From an uncultured Gallionellaceae bacterium (GTDB lineage Bacteria; Pseudomonadota; Gammaproteobacteria; Burkholderiales; Gallionellaceae), in contig CAINCU010000028.1 in NCBI GenBank assembly GCA_903847155.1, positions 1 to 64,000 of the forward strand: DNA of 64,000 nt. The letters are read 5' to 3'. Below are positions 45,410 to 62,600 of this stretch, piece by piece. The translations under genes were made by a program, and so were the position numbers. The notes below the pieces were generated by a model. That model was given only the letters and a program-made list of their open reading frames with translations. It was not told the origin of the DNA and did not search any database. Numbering within the stretch: position 1 is the first letter of the stretch; every line of letters begins with the position of its first letter.

Positions 45410-45586
45410 CTACTTGGCTTTTGGTGGCAAAGAAGGAACTGCCAATAAATATGCATAAATAATTACTGGAGAAAACACCAAGGAAAATACAATAGACAAG
45501 CCTACGCTTCTACATTTTTCTTCCGCAATAAAGCCATTAACGACAGACCAAACTATCCAAAAACCAACCAACGCCGCTGAATCCAT
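45410..45586 (-). CDS. Small membrane protein (58 residues)
   Basis: A short gene with GGAG 7 bases before its ATG. It starts MDSAALVGFWIVWSVVNGFI, then a polar hairpin with AEEKC, a second hydrophobic helix (about 31-50), and ends PSLPPKAK. Two membrane helices suggest a small inner-membrane protein of unknown function. The last codons and the TAG stop fall in a CCAAGTAGGGTGGGCAC repeat, so the original 3' end may have been replaced. Its lower GC sets it apart from nearby large genes. Confidence 0.6.
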   Translation of the reverse strand: MDSAALVGFWIVWSVVNGFIAEEKCRSVGLSIVFSLVFSPVIIYAYLLAVPSLPPKAK

Positions 45587-45674
45587 AGCATCGCTCCAAA
45601 TTATAAATCAGTTAAACATCGTTAAAATTGAACCATGCAATAAGTTCAAACAATTTTCAATTGGCGAGAAGCCC

Positions 45675-45699
45675 GGTGGGCACGGTGTTTGTGCCCACC
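45675..45699. repeat. Hairpin GGTGGGCAC...GTGCCCACC
   Basis: A perfect 9-base-pair stem with a 7-base loop, flanked by the same TACTTGGCT sequence found at 45411-45419. It lies just downstream of the zinc-ribbon gene and may serve as its transcript end. Confidence 0.6.
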
Positions 45700-45706
45700 T
45701 ACTTGG

Positions 45707-45892
45707 CTATACACAAGTACACTTGTTTTTGATGCCTCCACAATACCCACAAAATTTTTCATTAGTGTTATAGGCTGTGGACAACCGAGTATGCGGGGCA
45801 TTACCTTTTGTGAGGTGATAACCGCACATGCGGCAATAGTTATGACCCTGCTCTTTGTAATTTTCGCAATTGCCGCACTTTTTGTTACTCAT
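45707..45892 (-). CDS. Small zinc-ribbon protein (61 residues)
   Basis: Starts MSNKKCGNCENYKEQGHNYC and contains CGNC, CRMC, CGYC and CTC cysteine groups, enough for two zinc sites. A strong AGGAGG lies before the ATG. Function unknown; possibly a nucleic-acid or protein-binding adaptor. It is followed by the repeat hairpin at 45675-45699 and preceded by another small gene 35 bases upstream. Confidence 0.65.
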   Translation of the reverse strand: MSNKKCGNCENYKEQGHNYCRMCGYHLTKGNAPHTRLSTAYNTNEKFCGYCGGIKNKCTCV

Positions 45893-45927
45893 GTTTTCCT
45901 CCTGACGAGAACTGGATTAGAGATTAT

Positions 45928-46245
45928 TTAGTTTAGCTTTATATCAAAATAAGTAGCGATAAGATAAAGGGCGCAAGCTCCAATAATTGAGGTAGCAACG
46001 CCTATGGCAATTTTTCCGAGAGGCATCACATGCCAGCTATGTGCTTTGTTGGTTGCATCGAAGGCTGGTTTTGCTACCGCACTATTTGCCATTGATTCAG
46101 CACGCCGTCTTTTATGCACCTCCTCAGTGGCGGCTGTAACCATAGAAACATTGGTGTGACCAGATTTAAGAAACACTTCGAGCTTTGCATCGCTAAAACC
46201 AGCAAAATGTTTTTTATAATCGTTGTGTTCAGAAATGTCCGGCAT
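45928..46245 (-). CDS. Small membrane-anchored protein (105 residues)
   Basis: Starts MPDISEHNDYKKHFAGFSDA, with a soluble helical N-terminus (about 1-70) and one or two hydrophobic segments at about 73-102. I do not recognise the family. It probably forms a small transcription unit with the zinc-ribbon gene. Lower GC than the flanking housekeeping genes hints at an accessory insertion between the FAD oxidoreductase gene and priA. Confidence 0.6.
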   Translation of the reverse strand: MPDISEHNDYKKHFAGFSDAKLEVFLKSGHTNVSMVTAATEEVHKRRRAESMANSAVAKPAFDATNKAHSWHVMPLGKIAIGVATSIIGACALYLIATYFDIKLN

Positions 46246-46350
46246 ACGCTCTCAAACCTCGTTAGATTCTTCAAGCCATAATACACCGTTCAACTTTTTC
46301 CCAAGTGTCGATACCCAACGACGCTGCTTCTCTTCGAGTTATATGCCTCG

Positions 46351-46377
46351 CAGATCGCCTATCGACGGCAATCTCCA
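46351..46377. repeat. Fragment of the GCCTATTGACGG palindromic repeat
   Basis: CAGATCGCCTATCGACGGCA is a diverged copy of the right arm of the repeat at 22426-22493. It lies just downstream of the priA stop. Confidence 0.45.
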
Positions 46378-46399
46378 CGAGGTCGGTATTTTCCAAGAA

Positions 46400-48574
<2,175 letters not shown>

Positions 48575-48659
48575 GTTATGCAAATTTCCTCCGGTTATTT
48601 CTCCAGAATTCAGCTAATGCGCTTGAGCCATATAGGTATTTATCCTTATGCACATTTGC

Positions 48660-48668
48660 TGTGGATAA
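48660..48668. other. Consensus DnaA box (TGTGGATAA)
   Basis: A perfect match to the DnaA box (TTATCCACA on the other strand) in the 293-base gap between priA and hemE. The gap is AT-rich in part. Only one perfect box is seen, so this is not evidence of an origin. Confidence 0.4.
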
Positions 48669-48785
48669 CTGTGTGAGCAACTTCCAAACAAGTGGGCTAA
48701 CCCCTAATTGTATATACGGTTTTTTTGTTTCGCCTAAATTCTGCTCATACTAATTTATGTATATATAACAATTTGTTATGAATCA

Positions 48786-48820
48786 AACAAAAAGGCCACG
48801 GAGAATTCGTTCCGTGGCCT
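48786..48820 (-). terminator. Terminator of hemE
   Basis: On the minus strand AGGCCACGGA, loop ACGAATTC, TCCGTGGCCT, then a T-rich run. It lies 47 bases after the hemE stop. Confidence 0.88.
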
Positions 48821-48867
48821 GCTGCGTAACACAAGGCTGTTTATAAGACTAGTGATTTAGTCAAATG

Positions 48868-49932
48868 CTAATGATATTTTTTGCTCAGCTCATGCACCGC
48901 CTGCACCAGCGCGGCGGCATTGTCCGGGTTGGTGTATTGCGAAATGCCATGACCCAGATTGAACACGTGGCCACTGCCGAAACCATAGCTGGCCAGTATC
49001 TTTTCCACTTCGGTGTGGATGACTTCCGGTGTGGCAAACAGGATGGTTGGATCGAGGTTGCCTTGCAGCGCGACCTTATCGCCCACCTTTTGTCGTGCCA
49101 CACCGATGTCCATAGTCCAATCCAGTCCGACCGCATCGCAGCCGATGGCGGCGATGCTTTCGATCCACAAGCCGCCACCTTTGGTGAACACGATGCTGGG
49201 GATCTTCACGCCGTCGTGTTCGCGCTTCAAGCCCTGCACGATGCGCTGCATATAGGGCAGCGAAAATTCATGGTAGGCCGCGTGCGACAACGCGCCGCCC
49301 CAGGAATCGAAAATCATCACGGCTTGCGCGCCCGCTTCGATTTGCGCATTGAGGTATTGCGTCACCGCTTCGGCGGTCACTTCCAGAATGTGGTGCATCA
49401 GCTTCGGCTCTTTGTACATCAAGGTCTTCACCTTGGCGTAGTCGTCGCTGCTGCCGCCTTCGACCATGTAGCACGACAATGTCCACGGGCTACCGGAGAA
49501 ACCAATCAGCGGCACACGTCCGTCCAGCGCCTTGCGAATCTGCGACACGGCGTCGGTCACGTATTTCAAATCCTTGCCGATGTCCGGCACACGCAGTGCC
49601 TTGATGGCGGCTTCTGTGGTCAGCGGGCGTTCAAACTTCGGGCCTTCGCCTTCGGAGAAATACAAACCCAAGCCCATCGCGTCCGGCACGGTCAAAATAT
49701 CGGAGAACAGAATGGCGGCATCCAACGGGAATCGATCCAGCGGTTGCAAGGTGACTTCGGTCGCCATGTCCGGGCTTTTGCACAGATTGAGAAAGCTGCC
49801 TGCGCGTTTGCGCGTGGCGCAGTATTCCGGCAGAAAACGGCCAGCCTGGCGCATCATCCACACTGGGGTATAGTCAGTCGGCTGGCGCAACAGGGCGCGC
49901 AGAAAGGTGTCGTTCTTTACTTTGAAGTTCAT
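48868..49932 (-). CDS. hemE: Uroporphyrinogen decarboxylase
   Basis: Converts uroporphyrinogen III to coproporphyrinogen III in heme synthesis. The 354-residue protein starts [20 protein letters not shown], with the signature [15 protein letters not shown] near residue 24 and GFSGSPWTL near 142. Heme supply matters here, since the window alone encodes about 25 c-type heme sites. It follows gltD by 118 bases on the same strand; I see no promoter or terminator of note in that gap. Confidence 0.97.
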   Translation of the reverse strand: MNFKVKNDTFLRALLRQPTDYTPVWMMRQAGRFLPEYCATRKRAGSFLNLCKSPDMATEVTLQPLDRFPLDAAILFSDILTVPDAMGLGLYFSEGEGPKFERPLTTEAAIKALRVPDIGKDLKYVTDAVSQIRKALDGRVPLIGFSGSPWTLSCYMVEGGSSDDYAKVKTLMYKEPKLMHHILEVTAEAVTQYLNAQIEAGAQAVMIFDSWGGALSHAAYHEFSLPYMQRIVQGLKREHDGVKIPSIVFTKGGGLWIESIAAIGCDAVGLDWTMDIGVARQKVGDKVALQGNLDPTILFATPEVIHTEVEKILASYGFGSGHVFNLGHGISQYTNPDNAAALVQAVHELSKKYH

Positions 49933-50050
49933 GTTGTTCTCTTTTTTCTATTAGTAAATCCACCCTAACTCAACCCCTTCCGGCTTCACCTTTTCAAGCA
50001 GGGAATCAAATGCTCATACCCTGAAAAGAATGATTAGGAATGGTTTGAAG

Positions 50051-51513
50051 TTAACGAGGCAAAACCGAACTACCCATCAAAAACTCATCCACCGCGCGCG
50101 CCGCCTGCCGCCCTTCGCGTATCGCCCATACCACCAGCGACTGGCCGCGACGCATATCGCCCGCCGCGAACACCTTCTTCACGCTGGTCTTGTAGCAACC
50201 TGCGCCTTCGGTACTTGCCTTCGCATTGCCGCGCGCATCTTTCTCCACAGCGAATGCATCCAGCACTTGCGCCAGCGGGTTGGTGAAGCCCATGGCAAGG
50301 AATACGAAGTCGACCTGCAACTCGAATTCGCTGCCTGGCACTTCGTTCATCTTGCCGTCCTTGAATTCGACGCGCACTGCCTTGATAGCTTTCAGCACGC
50401 CGTTTTCGCCAACGAATTCCTTGGTGGCAATCGCCCAGTCGCGCGCGCAGCCTTCCTCGTGCGAGCTGGAAGTGCGCAGCTTGAGCGGCCAGTACGGCCA
50501 GATCTGCGGCTTGTTTTCCTGTTCCGGCGCACACGGCATCACTTCGATTTGTGTGATGGAGGCAGCACCGTGGCGGTTGGAGGTGCCTACGCAGTCGGAA
50601 CCGGTATCGCCGCCGCCGATCACCACCACGTGCTTACCTTGCACATTGATCGGATTCTTTGCATCCCCCGCCACTTGCTTATTTTGTGGAATCAGGAATT
50701 CAAGTGCGTAATGTACGCCCTGCAATTCACGACCCGGTACCGGCAGATCGCGCGGTTGTTCTGCACCGCCCGCCAGAATCACTGCGTCAAACTCTTTCTG
50801 CAATTGTTTCGGGCTGATGGTTTTCTTGGCGTCGTTAATGATGCCTTTGCCCGGCGCATCCTTGCCGATGAAGGTATTGGTCTGGAACTTCACGCCTTCG
50901 GCGGCGAGTTGCGCCATGCGCCAATCGATCAGACGTTTGTCCAGCTTGAAGTCGGGAATACCGTAACGCAACAAACCGCCGATGCGGCTATTCTTTTCAA
51001 ACACGGTGACAGCGTGACCAACGCGCGCCAATTGCTGCGCTGCCGCTAAACCGGCAGGACCGGAGCCAACCACGGCGACTTTCTTGCCGGTCTTTTTCTT
51101 CGCTGGTTGTGGCACGACCCAACCGTTCTCGCCGCCCTTGTCGATGATGGCGTGCTCGATGGATTTGATGCCGACCGCGTCGTTGTTAATATTCAGCGTA
51201 CACGCCGCTTCGCACGGTGCGGGGCAGATGCGTCCAGTCACTTCGGGAAAGTTGTTGGTGGAGTGCAACACTTCCAGCGCTTGCTTCCAGTCACCGCGAT
51301 ACACCAAGTCGTTCCAGTCGGGGATGATGTTGTTAACCGGGCAGCCGTTGTTGCAAAACGGGATGCCGCAATCCATACAGCGCGCTCCCTGTTGCTTGGC
51401 TTCGGCATCGGTGAGGTGCTCGATGAACTCGCGGTAGTCTTTTACCCGTTGTTCGACTGGCGCGTAGCTTTCACCAACACGCGCAAATTCCATGAATCCG
51501 GTTGGCTTGCCCA

Positions 51514-51514
<1 letters not shown>
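50051..51514 (-). CDS. gltD: Glutamate synthase (NADPH) small subunit
   Basis: Transfers electrons from NADPH to the large subunit for glutamate formation. The 487-residue protein has an N-terminal cysteine region ([23 protein letters not shown]) for 4Fe-4S clusters, then two dinucleotide folds ([15 protein letters not shown] near 150; [11 protein letters not shown] near 290). The start shares one base with the gltB stop (TAATG). Confidence 0.95.
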
Positions 51515-56193
<4,679 letters not shown>

Positions 56194-56203
56194 CCAATAA
56201 TAC

Positions 56204-56220
56204 GGCGGCTTTCTGCCGCC
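56204..56220 (-). other. Hairpin just upstream of gltB
   Basis: GGCGGC, loop, GCCGCC: a six-base-pair GC stem 10 bases before the ATG at 56193. It could affect translation initiation or be a chance feature. Confidence 0.35.
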
Positions 56221-56375
56221 TTCCAAGAATTTTATGCGAAAGGGCGGCGATGTTACCTTTTCCGACCAATCCGGGCAACATGCGAATAGGGTTGAGCAAG
56301 AGAGGGGCTTTCCCAAAGTTGCGTAGATGGCTTACAACTCCAGACCAAACCAAGATGTTCCATCGAACTCCCTAA

Positions 56376-56406
56376 TTAAAAAGGGCATCCAAATTGAATG
56401 CCCTTT
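56376..56406 (-). terminator. Terminator of the small lipoprotein gene
   Basis: On the minus strand AAAGGGCAT, loop TCAATTTGG, ATGCCCTTT and then TT with an AT-rich tail. It lies 21 bases after the stop of the small lipoprotein gene. Confidence 0.85.
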
Positions 56407-56427
56407 GGGTAAAAACATTGGTGCGGC

Positions 56428-56634
56428 TTACTTCTTTTTTGGCGGTGGAGGAGGTGTCATAGACGCATTACGAGCCATGGCATCCGCCTTTTCCTGTAGA
56501 GAGGCCTTGGCAACATCAGCCTTCTTCTGCAAGACGGGATCAGTGTTGGCACTATGTGAGCTGTCTGTGCCGCCACCGCAAGCCGACAGAATTAGCGCCG
56601 TAACTGTTCCAATAATGATCACGCCGATTTTCAT
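56428..56634 (-). CDS. Small lipoprotein (68 residues)
   Basis: Lipobox LSAC with C19, then GGG, a helical Lys/Ala-rich segment and a tail of Pro and Lys. A strong AAGGAG precedes the ATG. It has its own terminator and lies 30 bases after the giant Ig-like lipoprotein gene on the same strand, so the two may share a transcript. The function is unknown; the size and Lys-rich end recall small murein-associated lipoproteins. Confidence 0.7.
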   Translation of the reverse strand: MKIGVIIIGTVTALILSACGGGTDSSHSANTDPVLQKKADVAKASLQEKADAMARNASMTPPPPPKKK

Positions 56635-56664
56635 TCTTTTGCTCCTTTTTATAGTTATTTAACT

Positions 56665-59600
56665 CTATGGATTGTAGGGCGAAGGCGGCAACACGCATGC
56701 TTGAACGTCGGTTAGCAACGCCGGCAGAGTCATGGTCAACGAGGAGGTGGATTCTGTCCCCAGCACAGTTATTCTCGCGGTAATTTTCGTATCAATCCAA
56801 TTGGAGTACTGTTTCAACCAGGTCAGATTGAATGTCGCCAAGCCATTGCTATCCGTGGTCACGGTAGCAGGCACATTACCGGCCGCAGTATTTTGCGGTG
56901 TCAAAATACCATCAATAATGTAGCCGTCAGTGTTCAAGGCTCCGCTGGTATTTCCCGCATTAAAACCCAGGAACAAATTATTAGGTCCCGTCGTCTGTGC
57001 AGTATGAGTACTTAAATCTTCATTAGTAGGAAGCGTATTTAGAATCAGGTTCTGGTTAAGATCCTCGTTTCCGAATTTCGACCACCCCTCAACCTTGCAG
57101 CTTCCTACCGTACCAACGTAGGTACCTGTGTAGAAGGCAACTGGCCATGCACTCAACGACACCACGGCATTGCTCATCGGATTGCCATTGCCGTCGGCAA
57201 CCAACAAGCTCATGCCAGCTTGATAAGTGCTCAGATTCAACTCGGTAATCTTGGTAGGTTCGCCGATTACAATTGAACCCGCCGTACCGCCGATATTCAT
57301 TTGGGTATCGGCACAGATTGCGGTGCCGCCATCAGCAGGGCAGGCATCGCCTGAACTCACCACCCTGCCGCGAATAATCACGCCGTTTGAACCGGTTGCC
57401 AGCGAACCCGAAGTAAAGGTCGTCCTAGCTTGGCCGAGAGGATCGGCCGAAGCGACACCATCGGAAGATAACACTAGCGCTGGCGAGACTGTTTCTCCAC
57501 CTCCTGGCGGGTTTACCAAACTAAACACGACTGCGCTATTGCCTACCGGCTGGTTATATGAGTCACGAACCGTGGCCGTGATGGTGGCGGTGTTGGTCGT
57601 CGTGCCGGAACTGGGCTGTAGCACATTCACGTTGGCATGCAAGCTGATGGCGGCGGCGGCGGCAGCAGCGGAAGTTATTGCTACCGAGCGCGAGTCAGAT
57701 ACCAATACCTTATTGTTAACATCCAGCCCTTCAACCTGCACATTTGCCGCGCCAGCCACAGTAGCAGAACTTAAGCTTGCGGTCGCAGCTTGACTTGGAT
57801 ACACCCCACTAAATGCCGTAGAAGGCAATGTGCACACGGAAGTATTTACCCCTGTTGCCCCGACACCACCGCAGGTCGACCAGATGCCGATGGAGGTGGA
57901 GAGCCGGATCTGGGTGATTGCAGCATTTGATCCAACTTGCACTGTAAATGGCAAGGGAGATACCAAGGGAGGAGCCAAGGGAGGAGTCCCCATCGTCAGT
58001 GCAGCAGGATTCGCAGTTGGTGCCGTTATCTTGAATTCACCGCCGCTCGCGCTGACCGTGAAATCCAGCGTCTTGCTTGCCCCCAGTGCAGTTGCGGTCA
58101 CCGTGGCCGTGCCTGAGCCCCCCCCTGTGACGGTGACTGCCAATTGTCCGTTGACATCAGTACAGTAGAGAGCGGCGTTAGGCGCAGGACAAAGGCTGCC
58201 GGTTGGCGTGAGTGTAACGGTTCCAGTACCTGTGACTCCCAGCGTGACCGGTGCGTTGTAAACCCCCACAGCACCGGCATTGCTTGCCTTGATGGTCAGT
58301 GTGGTCGAGGTCGATGAAGGACTGGAAACCAACACTGTCGATCCTGACGTCAACGTTACGCTGGAGCCGGAGATTTGAATCGGAATCGTGGTAGAAATAG
58401 CGCCTGCTGTGGCAGTCACATTGACTGTCCGATTGGATTGATCTGCACTGCCCGAACTGACTAAAACGCTGGCCTGCCCGCTGACATTGGTAACCGCAGA
58501 TGGGATACTCAGTGTGCCTCCAGTTAAACCGGAATTGCCGGTTGAAACGAAGTTGATGGTCACTCCCGGCACCACGACGTTGTTCACATTAGTGGCGGTA
58601 ACGGTAATCGTTGCATTATTGGAGTTATCGGATTTGACACTGGTAAGGGTGGTTGAAATGGCCAATGTTGAAGCCGAGGCTCCTGCGCTCACAATCAAAG
58701 TCACTGCTGTCGATGTTGTGTTGTTTGTCGTTTTGGCCGTTACCGTATCAGAACCCGGTATTGCTCCGGCGGTATAAACCACGCTAGCAATACCATCAAC
58801 ACTGGTGGTCGCTGTTGCAGCAGCCAGCGTTCCGCCCGTTGGGTTTGCCGTGAAGTTAAAGGTCACCGTTTCGTTGGCAACCGGGTTCCCTTTGGCATCC
58901 GCCACGATGGCAGTTAGCGTAGCCATTTGCCCACTGGTCAGCGTACCCGAGCTAGTCAGAAGTTTAACCGTGCTTGGACTGCCGTACGTGAATGTCACGG
59001 TCGCTGTTTTGACGAAGCCTGATGCGTTCGCCGTGATTGTCGCAGTACCCAGGTTGTTTGAACTGGTCAGTGTGGTTTGTGCGATACCAGTGCTGTCGGT
59101 TACTGCCGATGCCGCAGTCAAGGCGCCAGCACTGGTCGTGAAATTCACGGTTACGCCTGCCGCCGCTGCTCCGGTGATATCCGTCACAGTGGCTCGAACC
59201 ACTGTGGTTCCGGTTGTTCCACCACCCGCCGCAATGGTTGATGCGCCGGTAGTAAGCGTCAGGGCATTGACCACTGTGGCTGTCGCACTGGACGTAATAC
59301 TGACCGAGCCAACTTTGGCGTTGCTGGTGGTGGCAGAGATGGTGTCCATTCCTGCCGACGCACCCGCTGCGTAGGCTACCACTGCCAATCCATTAGCATT
59401 GGTTAGCGCAGTCGTGCTGCCTAGGGTGGGGGTGCCACTAGCTTTGGCGGTAAACGCAAAGGTTACGGTTTCTCCAATAACCGGGTTGCCACTTGTATCG
59501 AGCACTAGTGCGGTAATCGTGGATGATCCGCCCGTGTTGATGGCGCTCGGTGCCGCAGTGACCGTGACCGTGTTGGCCGCCCCTGCAGTGAAATCTACCT

Positions 59601-62600
59601 TCACGTTAGATGTAAAACCACCCACCGTTGCGCTAACCGTGGAGGTCAATACGCTGCCACTGGCTGTCAACGTGGTTGTGGCAATGCCATCGGTGCCCGT
59701 GACAACGCTCGTTGCAGATAACGAACCTGAAGAGGTTGCAAAGGTTACCGTTTGGCCTGCTAGTGCCGTGCCCGTTGCATCTTTTACGATGGCACTGATC
59801 TGGGTCGTGCCCGTTGTCACCGGTATGCCGAGTTTGCTGGTAGTAGCCACGATCGAACCCACCACGTTGGCGCCGCTGGCCACCACGATCGATGCGCGGC
59901 TGCCTCCTGCCGCAGTTACTGAGTTGCTGGTAATAGCGTTAACAATATCTGTGCCCGCATTTACTCCGGCGATGTAAGTCACCGTAGCCAAGCCGTTGGC
60001 ATCGGTGGTAGCACTGGTGGCACTCAGCGCTGGCGTGCCGCTGGCTTTTGTGTCAAAACGGAAAGTGAGTGGCTCGCCTGCAACCGGATTGCCGTTAGTA
60101 TCAACTACCGCTGCAGTGATCACGGATTGGCCTCCAGGATTGGCCGCGCTGGGAGCCGCATTCAGGCTGATGACCGTAGGTACGCCAGCGGTGTATGCCA
60201 CGCTAGTGGTATTGGTATAGCCACTGCTAGTCGCGGTTACGGTTGCCGTTAATACACTGGCAGCGGATGTTAGCGTGACAGACGCTATACCGCTGGCATT
60301 GGTGGTGGCAGAAGCTGCCGACAACGTGCCCGCCGATACGGAGAAATTAACCAGTGCACCAGAGATGGGTTGGCCAGATGTATCACGAACCGTTACATTG
60401 ATAAATGTAGTTGCTCCGCCCGCCTTGATCGATGCCGTGGTTGGTGCTACCGATATTGAGCCAACCACCGCGATGTTGCTGGCTACTGTCAGGTTTGCCG
60501 TGCCGGAGATGCCGTTCGTTGCTTTGGCCGTCAGCACTTCTGTTCCCACTGTATTGCTGGCGATATAGTTGACTGAAGCACGACCGTTAGTATCTGTTGT
60601 GGCACTCAGTGAGCTGAATATACCTGCGGCATTGCTAGTCGAGAAATTGATGATCTGATTTGCAACTGGATTTAGATTCGCATCCACGGCAGCTATGGTC
60701 AGGGTCGTTGTGCCTCCCGGCAAGACGCTTGATGGCTGGGCGTTTGTGCCAATCGCTGCAATCGACCCGGCGACAAAGTTTACGGTAACTGTAGGTGCAA
60801 TAACGCCGTTGGCGCTCGCAGAAATGGTCGCTGAACCTGTGTTAAGGGGTGACGTTAGGTTGACTTGCGCAACACCTGTATTGTCCGTTACTGCCGAGGC
60901 TGCCGACAAGATGCCTGCACTGGTCGTGAAATTCACGGTTACGCCTGCCGCCACTGCTCCGGTGGTATCCGTCACTTTGGCACGAACAGCTGTGATGACT
61001 CCACCAGCCGGTACCGATGCACCTCCAGTAGTAAGCGTTATGGAACTGACCAGCATGGCTGCCGCACTGGACGTAATGCTGACCGAGCCAACTTTAGCGT
61101 TGCTGGTGGTGGCAGAGATGGTATCCGTTCCCGCCGTCGTGCCAGCTGTGTAGGCAACCACTGCCAAGCCACTGTTATTGGTAGTCGCAGTCGTGCTGCC
61201 CAGTGAGGGCATGCCACTACCTTTGGCGGTAAAGGCAAAGGTTACGGTTTCGCCAAGAACCGGGTTGCCAGCTGAATCGACTACCAGTGCGGTAAGCGTG
61301 GATGATCCGCCGGTGTTGATGGCGCTAGGTAACGCAGTGACCGTGACCGTGTTAGCCGCCCCTGCGGTGAACACTACGCTTACGTTAGACGTATAGCCGC
61401 CCACAGTTGCGCTAACCATGGAGGTCAACAAGCTGCCACTGGCTGTCAGTGTGGTCGTGGCAATGCCATCGGTGCCCGTGGTCGCGGTAATTGTGGTTAC
61501 CGATCCGGTAAATGTTCCGGAGGATGCTGTAAAGGTTACCGTTTGGCTTGGTAGTACCGCGCCCGTTGCATCTTTTACTATGGCGCTGATCAGGGTCGTG
61601 CCGGTTGTTACCGGGATGCTGGGCCTGCTGGTGGTCGCCACGATCGAACCCACCACGTTGGCGCCGCTGGCCACCGTAATCGATGCGCGGCTGGCACCTG
61701 CCGCCGTTACTGAGTTGCTGGTAATAGCGTTGATAATGTCCGTTCCTGCATTGGCTCCAGCGGTATACCCAACACTCGCCAAGCCATTGGCATCAGTGAT
61801 GGCGCTGGTGGCACTCAGTGCTGGCGTGCCGCTGCCCCTTTGTACAAAAGAGAAAGTGAGCGGCTCGCCTATAACCGGATTACCGGCAGCATCAACTACC
61901 GCCGCAGTGATTGTAGATTGCCCGCCCGGATTCGCCGAGTTGGGTGCCGCATTCAAGCTGATGACAGATGGCGCTCCTGCACTGAAATTCACGGTGGCAG
62001 TGCCGGCGAAACCGCTTGCGCTGCCTGTGACTTTAGCGGCTTGCACGTTGGCACTTGATGTCAACACGACAGAGGCAATGCCGCTTGCGTTAGTTGTTGC
62101 GCTTGCTGCCGACAAAGTGCCAGAGGTAGTGGAAAATGCAACGGTTGCACCCTGAATAGGTTGCAAGGCGGTATCCAGTACTTTAGCGTTTATCGTAGAA
62201 GTGCCGCCGCCAGCCGCAATCACAGACATGGTTGGTGTAACCGATATTGATCCGACCACCGCGATGTTGCTGGCTACCGTTAGAGTCGCCGTGCCGGAGA
62301 TGCCGTTCGATGCCTTGGCTGTCAGAGTTTCTGTTCCCGCTGTATTGCTAGCGATGTAACTGACCGATGCACGGCCATTCGAATCTGTTGGAACACTCGT
62401 TGTGTTGAATGTTCCAGCTGCAGTAGTAGTGAAATTGATGGGCTGACCTGCGGCCACTGAATTGCCGTTCGCATCAACTACGGCTATGCTCAGTGTCGTC
62501 GTGCCGCTCGGCAAGACGCTTGATGGTGCGAGGTTTGTGCCAATCGCAGCCACGGCTCCTGGCAGGAAATTAACAGTGACAGGGGTAGATGCTGCTCCAC

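Noticed and set aside
48584-48867. Replication origin in the priA-hemE gap
   Set aside because: Only one perfect DnaA box, no dnaA or dnaN nearby and no box cluster.
57227-62155. Several plus-strand open frames of 60-245 residues
   Set aside because: They mirror the repetitive Thr/Ala/Val codons of the giant lipoprotein gene on the other strand; the repetition itself produces the open frames.
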